Shown: positions 37,354 to 53,664, counted from the stretch's first letter. The stretch is 64,000 nucleotides of DNA from Eutrigla gurnardus (GCA_963514095.1 OY741280.1:19482054-19546053); one strand, 5' to 3'. Program-made: numbers and translations. The notes: generated by a model not told the origin, from the letters alone.

Positions 37354-37951
37354 GAAAAGAAGCAAAAAAAATAAAGGAAGAGAAGAGAATGGAAAAAAAC
37401 CAAAGGAGTGTAGAGGTGAAACAGTGACCGAGGAGAAGGAGCAGTGGAGGGAGGAGCAGTAAAGGAGGGAGGAGGAGGAGGAGGAGGAAGGGGGTGATAG
37501 GAGCGTTAGCAGCCTGCAGAAAGAGAAGGAGATTTTAAAGGTCTAAACGCTCCTGAGGGAGACCATGACTGACACCAGAACAACAACTCTCTCTCTCCGT
37601 TCCTCCTCCTTTCACCTGCTCTCTCTCTCTCTCTCTCTCCCTGTTTTTGCCTTATTTTCCACTGTCTCTCTAACCCCCGGTATTAAGTCTCTCGCCCATC
37701 CTCCTCCGAGGTGTTACCCACTTCCACTCTGTTTCATTTCCAGCCTCTCGTGCTCGTCCTTCAGCCCGACATCAGACTCTGTACTTCTGCGTGCCTCCAG
37801 TCAAGACACACTCCGGGTTCACGCAAAGTTTTTTACATTTATTTTCACCTCCTCCGTCGCCTCCGCCTCACTCGCTCTCTGCTGCCGCGGCAACAGGAAC
37901 ATCGCCTGCGTTGCTTTCTCCTTCCTTTACAGAAACGCGTTTTCACAGTGA

Positions 37952-38003
<52 letters not shown>
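37952..38003. repeat. (CA)n microsatellite
   Basis: About 26 dinucleotides. Confidence 0.95.
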
Positions 38004-38007
<4 letters not shown>

Positions 38008-39629
38008 AGCGAGTGGCATGTGGCCACCAAGCACTTAAAAGACCACTAAACTTATGAGTGCAGAGAAATTACTGCAATCAGCGAGCAATTATGATGAATG
38101 AAAAAGGAATGATTGTAATCTCGGAGGCTAAAAGCTTCTTTCATAAACACACTTCAGAATGAAAGGTATGAGAGAGAGAGAGAGAGAGCGAGGGAGGTGT
38201 GAGTGGGAGAGAACAGAATGAGAGGAGGAGGAGATGAAGAGTATTTGAGGTGCACATTCAAGCATGTTTAACTGTTTTACGCTGTAAAACCTTTTCGCTG
38301 CACACGTCACCGGCAATTTGAGTTTCCAAGATCTAACATGCAATTTTTAAACAGACTGTCCATTCTAATGAATATATATTCTAAATATTATACACGTGAT
38401 GTTTGTCAGGATAAAAGATCATTTTACTCACGAAGAAAGACTCTAATTAAGAGCAGAAGACGACCTCCGTTAATGTTATAAAGGAAGGCTCTCTATGGAG
38501 CCAGTGTTTGTCCATTCAGGGTTACCGTAGAAACATGGTGGTATGATGGAGGACTCAAAGCAGTTATTAGTTTCATTTGATTAAACACTAAGAAAACAAA
38601 GCTGTGAATATCTTATTTTGTAATGTTTTATACGAGTGTGACAATGTTTCGTGTCCTTCATGAAGCGATCGACATAAAACACTGTATCACAGCTTGAAGC
38701 GGCTCCTGGTGATGCACAATTTCTTTTTTTTTGTTTCACGAGTTTTTCTTTTCTCCGCAGACAAAAGGCGAAATGTGGATGACATGAAGTTGAATGCAGC
38801 TCCGGCACAAAGGCGTTTCGTGACAGAAATTGTTTTAATGATCTGCAAACATCAATGGTAAATGTCCGGGGGTCTGGGATCAGTCCCTCGCCTGCGAGCC
38901 GCATCCATCGACCCGCAGACGCCGTCGCCGGCTCAGTGGAGATATTTGGAGTAACTGCGTGCAAGAAAGAGCCGTAAACTGTCCTTGTAATGTTTTAACT
39001 GCAGCTTGATTAAATAATAAATGATGGCATCTTTCTCATCTTTTCCCCCTTTTTTAAATTTTTATTTATTTATTGTTTTCTTGTGTATCTATTACTATAT
39101 TGTTTGTATTCCTATTATAGTTGCAAATACTTTTGTTTGGTAAATAAGTCTGTGTGTTCTCTTGTTTTGTCACTGATAAAATAAAAAATAAAGTGTAACA
39201 TAAGGAGGAGATGATAGGGGAATTATTGGGTAAACTATTAATTCATCATAAAAGTAAAGAAGAGAAGAAGGCGAGGATGAGGATGGGGGATTCGAGGACG
39301 CGTGGGACGATGACGAGGCTGACGAAGAACAAGTGGGACAGCGGAGGGAATCATGAATAATTTGGAGGCAGCTCCATCACCGTGCAGTCAGCGTAATTAG
39401 CCTTCTGAGACGAGACGAGAGCCGCCCGACCCTCGGCAGCCCCAAACAAAACACACACACGTGGCGTGTCACTAATAGGGAAACGCAGGTCTGATGGGAT
39501 CTCTAAACGCACTTTAAATGCAATCTCCCTGCACACCCTGCACACGCAGCCTGACCTTTGTGAATAAATCTCTGCTCGTCTTCGGATATGCAACACTTCA
39601 CAACCTTATCTGCAGTTTCATTCAGACGG

Positions 39630-39845
<216 letters not shown>

Positions 39846-39989
39846 CCTGCTTCTACACATAACATGGAGGGGAGAAGGGCGGAGAGTGAAATGGCATTTT
39901 CTCTCTAAATGATCCAGAGCAAATGAGTTTATCTCAGAGACAGACAGCCCCGAAACCATTCAGGATCCAAGTAGGTCATTCTCATCCAG

Positions 39990-39996
39990 AGAGAGA

Positions 39997-40038
<42 letters not shown>

Positions 40039-40190
40039 GAGAGAGAGGGAGAGAGAGGAGGAGAAAACACAAATGAGAAGGGAGAGAAAAAAAAAACATA
40101 AAGAGGAAATGAGGAGTTAAAGAGCGACCTCGGCTGAAGTGAACCTCCTCTCTCTCTCTCTGTCTCTCTGTCTCTCTCTCTCTGTATAAC
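39990..40190. repeat. (GA)n and (TC)n tracts in inverted arrangement
   Basis: A GA tract (39990-40057, with GGGAGA interruptions) and a TC tract (40148-40185) are reverse complements separated by about 90 bp. Confidence 0.9.
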
Positions 40191-42871
40191 CGGTGGAGTG
40201 GAGCTGACACTCGGAGTCGTTCCCTCTCCGTAAAGCGCCGGCACCTACCGAGTCTGATTACATCACATCACTTGGACGAGGGGAGACTTTTCAACGGGAC
40301 CCAGAAGGGCTCCGTGCGGAGCGGACTGCCAACAAGGTGCACGGTTTGTTGGCGTTGCACTCGAGTCGTTGGATGCGAAGTGATCACAGTGTCCAACGTC
40401 CTGGTTCTGAGACTAACATATCAAACAGCAGATTTACTTTTAAAGACAAATTGGAATCCAATCCAATGAGACTTTTTCCAATAATCAAAATTGAAGGCAA
40501 TTAGTTTGCTTCTCATTCTTTCCCACCACGTCCTGTTTACACCGACGCACAGCATGGAGGGATTAACGGGGCTCCAAGGTTACAAACTGTCACTCAAAGA
40601 GACGAAGCAACCAGGACACTCAGAGTGACCATAAAGAAACATGATTACAAAAGGCAACAAAGAGAAGAAAACAACGATGAAGAGCTGCAGCTCTGAAGGA
40701 AGGACACCAAGAACACAAGAGAAACGACCACAAAGAGACACCGACGTTATGAAAACACAGACAAAGAGCTGCAAGACAGCTGCAAAGACACAACAAGAGA
40801 TACATAAGTTTAGTTAAGTATTAAAAATAATAGATATTATAGAATTATTTTGAAATGTTACAATCGAATTTCATATAAAAAAGTTGAATAATATCCTCAT
40901 CTTCTCTCTCTCTCTGCCCACAGCAGAACACCCGGCACCTTAATCATGCTTCGTCCAACCAGCGTCCCCGGTGGTCGGAGGCTACCTGCTGCGGGGATGG
41001 CCGCGTGCCAATTAGCCTGGCGGGAGGAGTTGATCCTGATCAGGTCTGATATGTGGTGGAGGTCTGTCCGACCTCGTTGCTGTCAAACATGAGGAAGGAG
41101 GTTCCATCCAGTTCACAGCACCTTTCTCTGTGTCGTCTGCTAATTCTACGTCTGATGATTCTCCCAGGTTTCCCTCCGGCCACGCGACCATGTGACTGAC
41201 AACGGGTTAAACAAGCAGCAGCCGTTTCCTTAGATCTGAGCCGAGGCGGAGGAGGATCGAACGGAAGCAGCGTGCCGAGGCGGACGAGCACAGAGCTGCA
41301 TGAGGATGGGAGGGTTACAGGTATTGAACTTCCATGTCAGTAAAACATATGCATTATCGTTACTTCCAGCCCACTCATCCACTGCAGCATTAATCTGTTG
41401 TGGAGGTTTTAAACGTTAAAAGGCTTATTTCTTTCACTTTGTATTAAAGCTGGTGTGCACTTTCAGTTCTAAAGTTCAATAATTTACACTCTTGCACCGA
41501 TCGTGCCCGAGGCGGTCTGAGATATCGGGATTTCCTCTTCCAGTCTCTCGTTTCCCTCCGTATGTCCCATGGATGTTCCTCCCCGTTTCCTTCCAGAGCT
41601 CACCAGGAGTGACTCATATTAAATATCTCATATAAACAAGAAGAAAATATACAAAAAGCAGGGTGAAAATCAGACTATAAAAGAGTTGAACCATTTATTC
41701 TTCATGACTCAATTTCTAAAAAGCAACAAATGTAGAGACTTATTCATTTCATCAGTGAAAAAGCCAGAAATATTCTCAAACCTATTAAATTGTAAGTCAT
41801 TGCCAATGCTGCTCAGATGTATTACAGGACCAGCTCTTCTGCCAGCAGGTCTCTCCTCCTGTATTGAAAAGTTTGAGCTTATTGAGTTTCAAATCGCCGC
41901 TTCCTGCGTTAAATAGCTTGCAGCCACAGACGCCGTGGGTGTTATGGTTCAAAAAGTGACCGTGTTAACTGATGACTCTCGGCCGAATGTGAAAACACCA
42001 ACAGAACATCCTTGTAAAAGCCTTTAAATAAATATGAAACCTGCTTTTTTTATTAGCTGAAAGTCACAAACTAACACGGTCACTGGTTTACCTGAAACAC
42101 CTGCAGGTTAAACACGGATGTAATTCATGTTATTAACGTTGACCCTGTTACCTTGTGCATTGACTTCTCACAAAGCGCCCGTTTTGTTGGAATATCGACT
42201 CTGACGACAACCAGACATTTTGATAATGTTCCATAATTACCGTTTTAATTCAATGCTTTCTAACTCCACTACCAACATTTGCACACACATGTGTCATTAT
42301 GATGGCTGTGAAAGGGTCTTTAAACATGTCTAGTGTTAGCTCCTTACATCAGGAAGTAGTTCCAACCCAGAAGTCAGATCTAAATCTCGCAGCGTTGGAA
42401 TTAAGTTTGGGTTTTCTAACCTCGGAGGCCGGCCCACATCATTTCTGCTGCAGGTCGAGCCGATAATGAAGCGATCAGACCCCGAGTCTCACTCGATATC
42501 TGACCCTGCGTCCGCCAACGGCACATTCATCCACTCCTCTTTAGCTTTTAACTCGGCCGGGTGTGAGAGAGAGTCAATTTGGCACTCAATGCCAGCTGGC
42601 TGAGCGGAACGGTTTAGAGGTTAAGCTACCGGGGTAATACCTGCAAGAAAATGTGAGAATGCAAAAGTGGGTTGTAATATTTTGAAGGACTCACGCGGCG
42701 TTCAATATCAGCCCGGGCAGAAAACTTGGAATGGCCTCGAGAGTGGAGCAAAGATCGGTTATATCAAGCGCTCCCCGGGTTACTGCCAGCGTTTGGAATA
42801 TATTCAAGAGCTATTCTGCCCAGGTCTGCAGCCGAGGGAGCACTTTTAATATTCAACCTACTTCACCGCTC

Positions 42872-42979
<108 letters not shown>

Positions 42980-43098
42980 ACATGTCACTTCAAGCCTCTT
43001 CAAACACACTTCACGCTACAACTTGAAGTCCCACAGGCCCAAATCAGGGTCATGTTCTCCTGACAGCCAATCATCACGCCCCTGAGAGTCAGCATGTG

Positions 43099-43100
<2 letters not shown>

Positions 43101-43136
<36 letters not shown>
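43101..43136. repeat. (TG)n microsatellite
   Basis: About 18 dinucleotides. Confidence 0.93.
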
Positions 43137-43143
<7 letters not shown>

Positions 43144-43423
43144 AATAAATAAATAATAGAGCCAATCATCGACAGCCAATCATCAGTCATCCGGACAGCT
43201 ATTTGGACACCTGGGTGCCCCGGCGATGCCATGGCAACAGCAGCTGTCCGTTACCAGGTAACCGTGCATAGGCAATAAGCTCGGGGTGGAGGCGAGCGCC
43301 GAGAGGCATTGTGGGAGAAGCAGAGGTCAATAGAGAGGCGCACGCACTCACACAGGGGAGGGTGGAAGGTCAAACATGCAGACAGGTGGAGGCCTGAAGA
43401 ATCGAATGCATCTGTGCACAACA

Positions 43424-43528
<105 letters not shown>

Positions 43529-43885
43529 ATGCATAAACATGAAGACAACAACACTATGCACAGATTAATGCAGAGGCCCGAGCATTAATGAGGAAAACAC
43601 ACACACACAGCCACAAACACACACACACACACAATGGGAGCAGGAGAGTAGATACATGGATAGTTATAGTGAAGTAAATAAAAGCACACTCATTTATATG
43701 GATACACAGCTGAGCTGGCACACATCCAGTAAATACACTGCACATACACACACGCACACGCACACACACACGCACACAAACACACACACTGATTCACAGG
43801 CTCACAGAATCACATCTGTACACACACTGACTAATCTTCTCACCCATTATGTTGGTCTGTTGCATTTAAACTGTCCGGGGACCGA

Positions 43886-43935
43886 GTGTGTGTAGCTGTG
43901 TATCTGTGTGTGTGTGGCTGTGTGTGTGTGTGTGA

Positions 43936-43967
<32 letters not shown>

Positions 43968-44098
43968 CTGTGTGTGGCTGTGTGTGTGTGTGTGTGTGGC
44001 TGTGTGTGTGTGTGTGTGTCTGTGTGTGGCTGTGTGTGTGTGTGTGTGTGGCTGTGTGTGTGTGTGTGTAGTTGTGTGTGTGTGTGTGTGTGTGTAGT

Positions 44099-44128
<30 letters not shown>
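43886..44128. repeat. Interrupted (GT)n tract
   Basis: GT runs are punctuated by GGCTGTG, GTCTGTG and GTAGTTG at irregular but recurring intervals, indicating expansion of an interrupted unit. Confidence 0.93.
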
Positions 44129-44130
<2 letters not shown>

Positions 44131-45447
44131 AAACACAAAGGAAAGGAACGTTAGAGAGAGATAAAATTGTTTTGTAGCGTCATATCCTCCCGACATTGTT
44201 GCAAGAATAAAAATGAAATTAGTGAAAAAAAGAAAGACAGGATAACCTTTTAATGATTTGTGATATTAACAAAGTTGAACAACCTTTAGTTCGTGGTACA
44301 AAGAAACACCAGGGATTATTATATTAATTATTATTATAACTCTATATAAGGGCTTTAGTCCATGCACACATCATGATGGCCATGCTAAAAATCGGGCCTC
44401 CGTCCCTATCCATAAACTCACCAACACTTCCTGATAAAGTCATTTAGTTATCATCTCTGTTCAGCCGTCATGTCTCTCCGTCCTGCTGTCACTGAGAACA
44501 TGAGCTCTCAACTCGACCATGACGCCTCCTTCAAGCTGTGATGTTAAGCATGCTAAAGTCTACTTTGGGGCTTATCGTGTTAATTACAGGCAGATTTACT
44601 CAATAAACAACGAGAGAAAGAGAAAAACCGGGCACTTCTTGAACATTAAACCTACTGATGTAACTCTGTGGAGACAGAAATGACAGAGAACAGCTGGATG
44701 TAGAGAAGTCAAATAAACCTGCCCTCATGTAGACAATCAGGAACCTGAATACCCATCGTTAAATAGCCTGAAAAACAGCCCTAAATACAACAGACAGAAG
44801 CACATTCCTAGTGAGTAAAAACACATCATGAGTTCATACTTAGTTCATAGTTAGTTTTAGGCTTGAGGAGTGGGTTTAGGTTTAGTCTAACAGCCAATCA
44901 GAGGCAGAGAAGGACGGGTCACAAAGAAAACATGCATGTATATAACATAATTAGTCATGTGTGTTTATAATGGGGTTTTGGTCCAATGGGACATTTTCCA
45001 GACTTTCTGCGTTTCCGAATAATGAACCAGCAGAAAAATACAGTTATTACTGAGATTTGAAAACCCAATATGTTTCTGTAAACACTCAATAATGAAAGAC
45101 ATCCCCATTGTTTCCAGTAAATATTGATATATTCAAGGCGATTGAACATATGAAGTATTTTATGATGAATTCAAACTCTGAAGTGTGTTTTTCAGCTGCC
45201 TCTCCTGAATGAAAACATGTGAAGGCTGCTTCACACCTCTGTGTGTGTGTGTTCTCCTTCTGTTTATTGTGTGTTTGTGTGTCCTGTCTGTCTCTGTGTT
45301 TGTGTGATTATGGTTGTGCGTCAGTGTGTGTGTGTGTGTGTGTGTTTTTGTGTGAGTGTGTGTTAACTCCACTTCCTGTGACACTCTTCTCTGCTAGCGG
45401 GGAACCGTATGCTTGCTGCCATCCACTGCCACAGCAAATCACTCACA

Positions 45448-45496
45448 CTCATGCACACGCACACACACACGCACACACACACACACACACACGCAC

Positions 45497-45593
<97 letters not shown>

Positions 45594-45693
45594 CACAAAA
45601 CACAACAAATCCACACACAAAGCCCCCATGGCCGCCTTGTCCTTGGAACCCTATCGGTCATCCGTTCCCTCACTGCTGACCTGCACACTCACA

Positions 45694-45738
<45 letters not shown>
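45448..45738. repeat. Two (CA)n tracts
   Basis: 45448-45598 has CG and CT interruptions; 45687-45738 is nearly perfect. Confidence 0.93.
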
Positions 45739-45741
<3 letters not shown>

Positions 45742-46069
45742 TGAACACAAAGGGCAACGAGATAAACAGAAATGTGAAAACGGTCAGAAACAATGTGCAC
45801 CAACATCCACACATCAGCGCCGCCATTGTATCCCAGATTGAATGCGTCCTCATGAGAGAAACACGAGCTGCTCCTCTTCTTCATACTGATGAAGAACATC
45901 TAAGCTCCTCCCTCATATGTCCACGTTTCTATCAAGCAGCCTCGGCCTGTGATTTGCATAAATAATCAACACAGTGTCAAACTCGGGTTTAGTCTTCAAT
46001 CTAACGAATGATAGCGGTCCTAACGCTGTGAAATACGTGTTTGGTGATACTTTTACTTTTGATACTATG

Positions 46070-46303
46070 AGAACATTTTCTAATAATAGAATTGTACTTT
46101 TACAGGGTCGACCATGAAGTTGGAATAATTTGCAAATCTCTCGTCTTTTATCGCGCCAAACAAATGTTATGCATGAATTCACCTGGGTAACACATAATGT
46201 AGTCACATGGTCAAAAGTGATGACTGATGAATTTAAATAGGAATGAACAGAGGAGTGTGTCTGAAAACAGAATATTCCAACGTTATGGGCAACAGTGTAC
46301 TAA
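46070..46303 (-). repeat. Dispersed repeat family D, copy 2
   Basis: Inverted relative to 16601-16822. A minus-strand frame across it gives a 97-residue peptide, but the copy at 16.6 kb does not keep that frame, so I do not call a gene. Confidence 0.78.
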
Positions 46304-46978
46304 AATGTCATTTTGAATGCTGTATTTTTAGAGTAATAAGTAGTAAAGTAAAGGATTTGGATACTCCGACAGCCATTAAGGCACATTTCCTCTTTTTCAT
46401 CACGTGGTCGAGCTGCAGCAGCATAAAAGTGACTAAGAAAATCTATCAGCAAGCAAACACGATGCTAACGCGCAGCGCGGCATTCTTGTCACGGCGGTGA
46501 ATGTTTCCTCTGCAGACGTCGTATCAACCTCATCGTCTTGTGTATCAGGATATCAGTACATCGCTCAAACATGAAACCTGATAGGCTCATGCCGTCGGGT
46601 TGCAGTTATCACACGTTTATTGATACCATTCCATTATTTCGATACATGCAGTATAAATACACCTACTGTTAATAACCTACTGTGTCATTATGTTGAATCC
46701 AGCTGGATTGGATGTCACCAGGTGTTACAAACGTTTGAGTTTCCACCCGCCGCATGCCTTCTATCGGCATGTCGTAGACCCCGCAGCATGTTTGCACACG
46801 ACAGGTATTTGCGTCGTATAAAACAAAATCCTCACACGGCTGCTCTCCCTCTCTCTCTCTCTGGGGGCTTCGCTGTGTTTCTGTGTTTGTCTGGAAGTGA
46901 TTTGTTGCAGCGCCAACAGCTAGCAATGAACTGTTTGACCTCAGACAATATCCTCCCCTGACTCAATGCTCCCGGCTG

Positions 46979-46980
<2 letters not shown>

Positions 46981-47069
<89 letters not shown>
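46981..47069. repeat. (CA)n microsatellite
   Basis: About 44 dinucleotides. Confidence 0.95.
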
Positions 47070-47071
<2 letters not shown>

Positions 47072-48276
47072 CGCAGGGCTAACAGCTGACTTTTCTTCTG
47101 GCTTTTGGCACCAAGGTAACCATTTTCTCATTCTGTTCACTTCCAACACGTTCATCCATCACGTTGCACCTCGGTTCCTCATCGTAACTCCTTTTCTTCT
47201 CTTTTGCTCCTCATGACTCTCCTTTTCTCTCTTAATCCGACCTCCTCTTCTCTCCCACTTCTTTCTCGTTTCTCCTTGTCCTCCATTTCTCCCCCTCCTT
47301 CGTTCCTCTGCCTCCTTCATTCTCTCTTTCCTTGCCTCAACGTTTGCCTATTCTGCACTTCCTCTATCCTGTGGAGTAAAACATTAGTAAAGGAATTCTG
47401 CATCAAAGTGATGTAACTGATTACTCAGATGAATAATTATGCAGGCAGGTCATTGTTGTTCTGATTAATGACTCAGTTAAAAAAGGTTCAGACGTCTCTA
47501 AAACATCTCTTCATCACTTGCTCTCAGGAAAGTCTTCCATCCTTTCTGCTGCACCTGGTGTGTTAATATGACTATGATTTTTTTTATTATTGCCAAGTAC
47601 ATTAATTTGTTTTCCCTGCTTGTTCAAAGCAGGAAATATTGCCGCCATTAGCTGACATTAAGGAACAATAACAACATGAATACCACCCATCTTCTTGAAA
47701 GGTTTCCTGTTACAAGTGAAAGAGGTTCTTAATTTATGTTCTGTACAGAAGTGGGGTGTTTGCCAGCTGAATGTAAAAAGGCAGCACATCACTATAAGTA
47801 GCAGGAAAGAGAGGGTGAAAAAGTTGTAGAAGAAGAAAGTAGAAAGAGATTACTGGAGAGGGCTCAAGAGACAAGGCAGCGGAAGAGACAAGCCTGTACT
47901 CTTCAGCACTGGAAAGAAAGTGAAGTATTAACGTGTGAGCTTTGGAAGAAGAAAGGGAGGAGAGAAACTAGACAAAACCAAGTGAGGAAGAGGAAAAGAG
48001 AGAGGAGCAGAGGGAGAAGAACTCTTCCTTGAGAGCTCTTAAGCTCTTGTTGTACTGTGAGTGTTTGCAGGGTTAACAAATCAAAGCCCTGGATGGAGAG
48101 AATACACAACGCATACAAACAAAAAGGGAGTACTCGGGCTTAGTGATTGGACAGACCCACCAGAGAGGATACACCATCTAAAGGCTCATTTATAGGGTTA
48201 TCTGGTGTAAATTGAGCTAAAATTGGCTGTTGTGATAGTTAGTATATTAAATGAATCACAATTAAATTGTCCTAAC

Positions 48277-48556
48277 TTTGTAAAAACAGTGTTCTTACTT
48301 TGTAAAAACAATATCCTAACTTTGTAAAAACAGTGTTGATACTTTGTAAAAACAATATCCTTACTTTGTAAAAACAGTGTTGATACTTTGTAAAAACAAT
48401 ATCCTAACTTTGTAAAAACAGTGTTGATACTTTGTAAAAACAGTGTTGATACTTTGTAAAAACAGTGTTTTCATTTAGTAAAAACAATATCCTAACTTTG
48501 TAAAAACAGTGTTGATACTTTGTAAAAACAATGTCCTAAATGTAAAAACAGTAAAT
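48277..48556. repeat. 22-bp minisatellite (TTTGTAAAAACA core)
   Basis: Thirteen units spaced 22 bp apart share TTTGTAAAAACA. The second halves are of two types, GTGTTGATAC and ATATCCTAAC, which mostly alternate and so give a 44-bp higher-order period. Confidence 0.9.
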
Positions 48557-48586
48557 GTAGAAGAAATGGAACCAAAGTAAGTACAG

Positions 48587-48597
48587 TGAGTGTGTGT

Positions 48598-48655
<58 letters not shown>

Positions 48656-48669
48656 GTGTGTGTGTGTGT
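48587..48669. repeat. (GT)n microsatellite
   Basis: About 40 dinucleotides with one GTAT and one GC interruption, just beyond the 22-bp minisatellite. Confidence 0.95.
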
Positions 48670-51277
48670 AGGTGTTGACATTGACTGAAAGAGAAGTTTT
48701 AAAATAGCATCAGACTTGGCTATGAAGTGTGTTGAAAGCCAAACTGAAGGAACATGAAAACAGAGGAGGAAATTGATTTTAACGAGTTGTGAGTGTGAGT
48801 TATGTTTTCAGTGTGTGAGCGCTCACAAGGGCGCCGTTGTAGCCAGAATAACAAACACACTGATGCAAATCCAAAATCAATCCTGAGACTGAGAACGCTG
48901 GCAAGGAAGATCCATTAAGCGCCGCGTCTGATGTCGCTGATCAGTGAACGAAGCATGAAAAAAAGAAAAACAAGTGGAAAAAATATCTCAGTAGCGATTT
49001 AATTTCTCCTCTTCTTCCATTTCCAAAACCTTTTTTAAGTCACGCACAGTGTCTCATGTGCACGGCATTGAAGCTCATCTCTAAAAGTCTAGAAGATTGT
49101 TCGCCGCTGTCTTTAACCTTGTAACACAATGCTGCCTTTGCAGTAATTCTCTATCTGCAGCAGCTGTGGAATACTAATGATCTGATTGTGTGGAAGGAGA
49201 GGGTTAACGGCAGGATGTTATTTATTCATCCTGCAGGGATTCGCTTGGAGCTCACGTTTCCCAGATTACATTTGAAGAAAACAGACCAGAAGACATGAAA
49301 AAACGCCTTAATATAGTATACAATTATAATAGTGGAGTCAGGTAGCAGGTCTGTTTGCTAAAATATCTTTGCGCATACAAGAAATCCAACTTTCCCTCCA
49401 CGTAGGTTCCCACTCCACAGAAATCAATAGAAAACGGCATCCCACAGCTGGAAGCTGAGAAAAGCACTGGCGGGGAGTCATCAAAGACCGGACAGGTAGA
49501 AAAGGACAAACAGTGAGGGAAATACAAAAGACAATGAACTGCAAACCCAGAGCAAACCTTTAAAACATGCCGAATACAAGTGAACAGAATAAAACAGTGT
49601 TTGCAGGTTTTCAATTCAAATATAACTGCTGTTTCTTGGTCGTTCACATTGCGTGATTATGACTAAAAGCTAGGGTTGATAACAGGAATCAAGATCCCCT
49701 TGATAACAGGAATAAAGATCCCCTTTACTGCAGGAATCTGAGGCTTGTAGCATGCTTGTGTTTCTGTGAAGTACTGAAGCCCATACGTATAGATGTAAAG
49801 AGACGACAGTCTGACCTCGGGTTGCTACGTGGGATTTATCTCCCGTGGCTGTACGTTCTGATGAAGGCTCGTCTCACACGTGCCGGGGACACGCAGCGCC
49901 GCGGTGCGTTGTGTGTGCCGCACGTCATTTCTTTTTGATTTAGAACAGCGGGCTTCAAATCCGCCGTCAGGCTGTCTTTGATTCATTTCATAGTCGTGAT
50001 TCAATAGCTGCATTAAAGACGTCCCAACACAACTACATGAGTGGACTGAGGTTGTTGTTGTTGGACCAACTAATCCGACTCTCTGCTGCAGCAAACTGCA
50101 TAATATTTTGGGTGAGCAGTTGTGGTCGAGACCCTCTCGTGGTCTCGGTGGCTCAGACTTGCTTAAAAGCTCCTTAATTGCCTGTTTTGTTCTGACCCTG
50201 ACTGCCTGCTGACTCCTCTCTCTCCGTCTACTCTGAACCTCCAAGTAGGAGCTGCTAGTGATAATAACACAGCTGAGTGCATCGCTGACCCCCACATTTA
50301 TTGGACACTGTTTGGCTAACAGCTAACGAGAGTACACACACACAGCTGCATCGCCACTGTTCAGCCAGAAAGCCTGTTTATCTGCCATCAGCATCACGTC
50401 CACACTTATTACAGAGCAGAGATTCAAATGAGAGCATCTATCTGATGTACTCGGTGTCTAGACGGAGGGTTAGCCAGTTGTAGGCTGGATTCCTTCTGTC
50501 TCTGAGGCTTAGAAGCTCCACGATCCATCTTTTCCATATTATAACAACTATAAATGCTGCGCTTATCACTGTCCCTTTTTACCCAACAGTCCAATAACGG
50601 TGGACAAATAACCCACCACCGAGATGTGATTGAATGTTTTTATTACGAGTATGATGTCGTCTTATTGTGTTTGTTATGCTGTTGTTTTGATGTTTTACTG
50701 TGGACTTCCTGTCTGGAGCACCTGACCAAACTCATTTCCCCGTGATGATAATAAAGTTGATCTGAATCTGGTACTCACACAGTCAGACGGGTTCAGGTCT
50801 CCCTCCATAAGTATAAAAGAATAGGTCTGCTTTTGTAAAAATCACAACACAAAAGGTTCACCCCTCTTCCTCCGCCTTCCGTCCCAAACAACAATTTCAG
50901 CACTAAATCTAAGATAACTGATGGAATAACATTATGAAATTGGAATGAATAACATTTTAGGATTTCGTATAAACAGTTTTGTTATTCAAATCACACTGTT
51001 TTCCAATGAAACAAGACTTTAAAATTCATGCGAAAACCTGATTAGCAGGTGATGATATTCATCGTCAAAAATAGCATAAATTACAAGGTTAATAATGGCA
51101 TTATTAATCCAAACTCTGCAAATACACACCGACATCCCGCCTGCATGAACCCAGCGAACCAAACACACAGGCAAACGAGTTTTCTTTAAAATAGAAACTC
51201 AACAAATGTTCTGTACGCTAATCACTTCCCCAGGGAGAAACACAGAAAGGACAAAATATGCTTTCTCTGTTTTTAAC
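48670..51277. other. Non-coding, unrecognised
   Basis: A 156-codon minus-strand frame (50295-49825) has no recognisable domain or splice borders. A small direct duplication (TTGATAACAGGAAT) lies at 49676-49713. Confidence 0.5.
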
Positions 51278-51289
51278 ACACACACACAC

Positions 51290-51354
<65 letters not shown>
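51278..51354. repeat. (CA)n microsatellite
   Basis: About 38 dinucleotides with one CG. Confidence 0.95.
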
Positions 51355-51358
<4 letters not shown>

Positions 51359-51957
51359 GCTAACGTGTTGACACACCAATCAACACCCAGACACAAACCC
51401 AATCCCCAGCTAATCAACATGTTTCTAGGGAGGAATGCAAGAGGAACCACTAATGAATACCCGAAGAAAACTACATTTAACGGTTGGCGGGGTCCACAGG
51501 AAAAAAAAAGAAATGTAAATGTTGACTTGGATGAACTTTTGTGTAATTAAGATTAGAAATCCTCCATTTTCCCAATTGATGGCCATGTAATTATCACGTT
51601 ACGACGTATTAGCGATGGCTCGGTTTGGTTACGGGACATTTCATCCACATGGGGAATAACTCCACTTCTTAATTACACTGAAAAGGGGGCAAAATGGAAA
51701 TCTGGAGATAAAGCATGGAGTCTCTGCACTGATTTTACTAAATATATGGAGACATAAATATGAGGAAACGCACACTTTGCAGGCTTTGGTGAGATCCCAG
51801 TTGTACTTGACGTTTTAATATGTGTAGGTTTGGCAGCCGTGACCTTGAAATGGCGCTCTGCTTTGGATTTACATAGTGTGTGTAATGTTGAGCTTATTAA
51901 ATGTAGTCATGTAATACATATTCAATTGCTTTCAACAACAAATTCCAATCAGTTCCC

Positions 51958-52220
51958 TCCAAGCGCTCCTGAGATTTCACGTTGAGGAGAACGGACCAGT
52001 CCGACGTGAGCTGACCTTGATATCTGACCTCCAAAATCTAATCACCTCATGCATGAAGTCCAGGTGGCGGTTTGTTCCAAATTTGAGTACATTTGCTGAC
52101 GGTGTTCCTGAGATATCACAAAAACGGGAGGTCAAAGTGACCTTTAACCTTTGACCACCAAAGTCTAAACAGTTCACTCACATCAAAAAACAAAAACAAA
52201 ATGCCTCCAGCCATGATTTT
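51958..52220 (+). repeat. Dispersed repeat family E (teleost type)
   Basis: It contains GTTCCTGAGATATCACAAAA, GGTCAAAGTGACCTTTAACC, TTTGACCACCAAAGTCTAA, two diverged internal halves and ATGCCTCCAGCCATG. I recognise these phrases as a high-copy teleost repeat; the class is unknown to me. Confidence 0.65.

Positions 52221-53664
<1,444 letters not shown>

Noticed and set aside
45219..45965. 248-codon plus-strand frame
   Set aside because: Mostly HTHT from CA repeats; no domain outside the repeat and no splice borders.
45913..46206. 97-codon minus-strand frame (C-V-T-Q-V-N-S) as a gene
   Set aside because: Lies in dispersed repeat family D; the copy at 16.6 kb does not preserve the frame.
49825..50295. 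156-codon minus-strand frame
   Set aside because: No recognisable domain, no exon borders, mixed composition like its surroundings.
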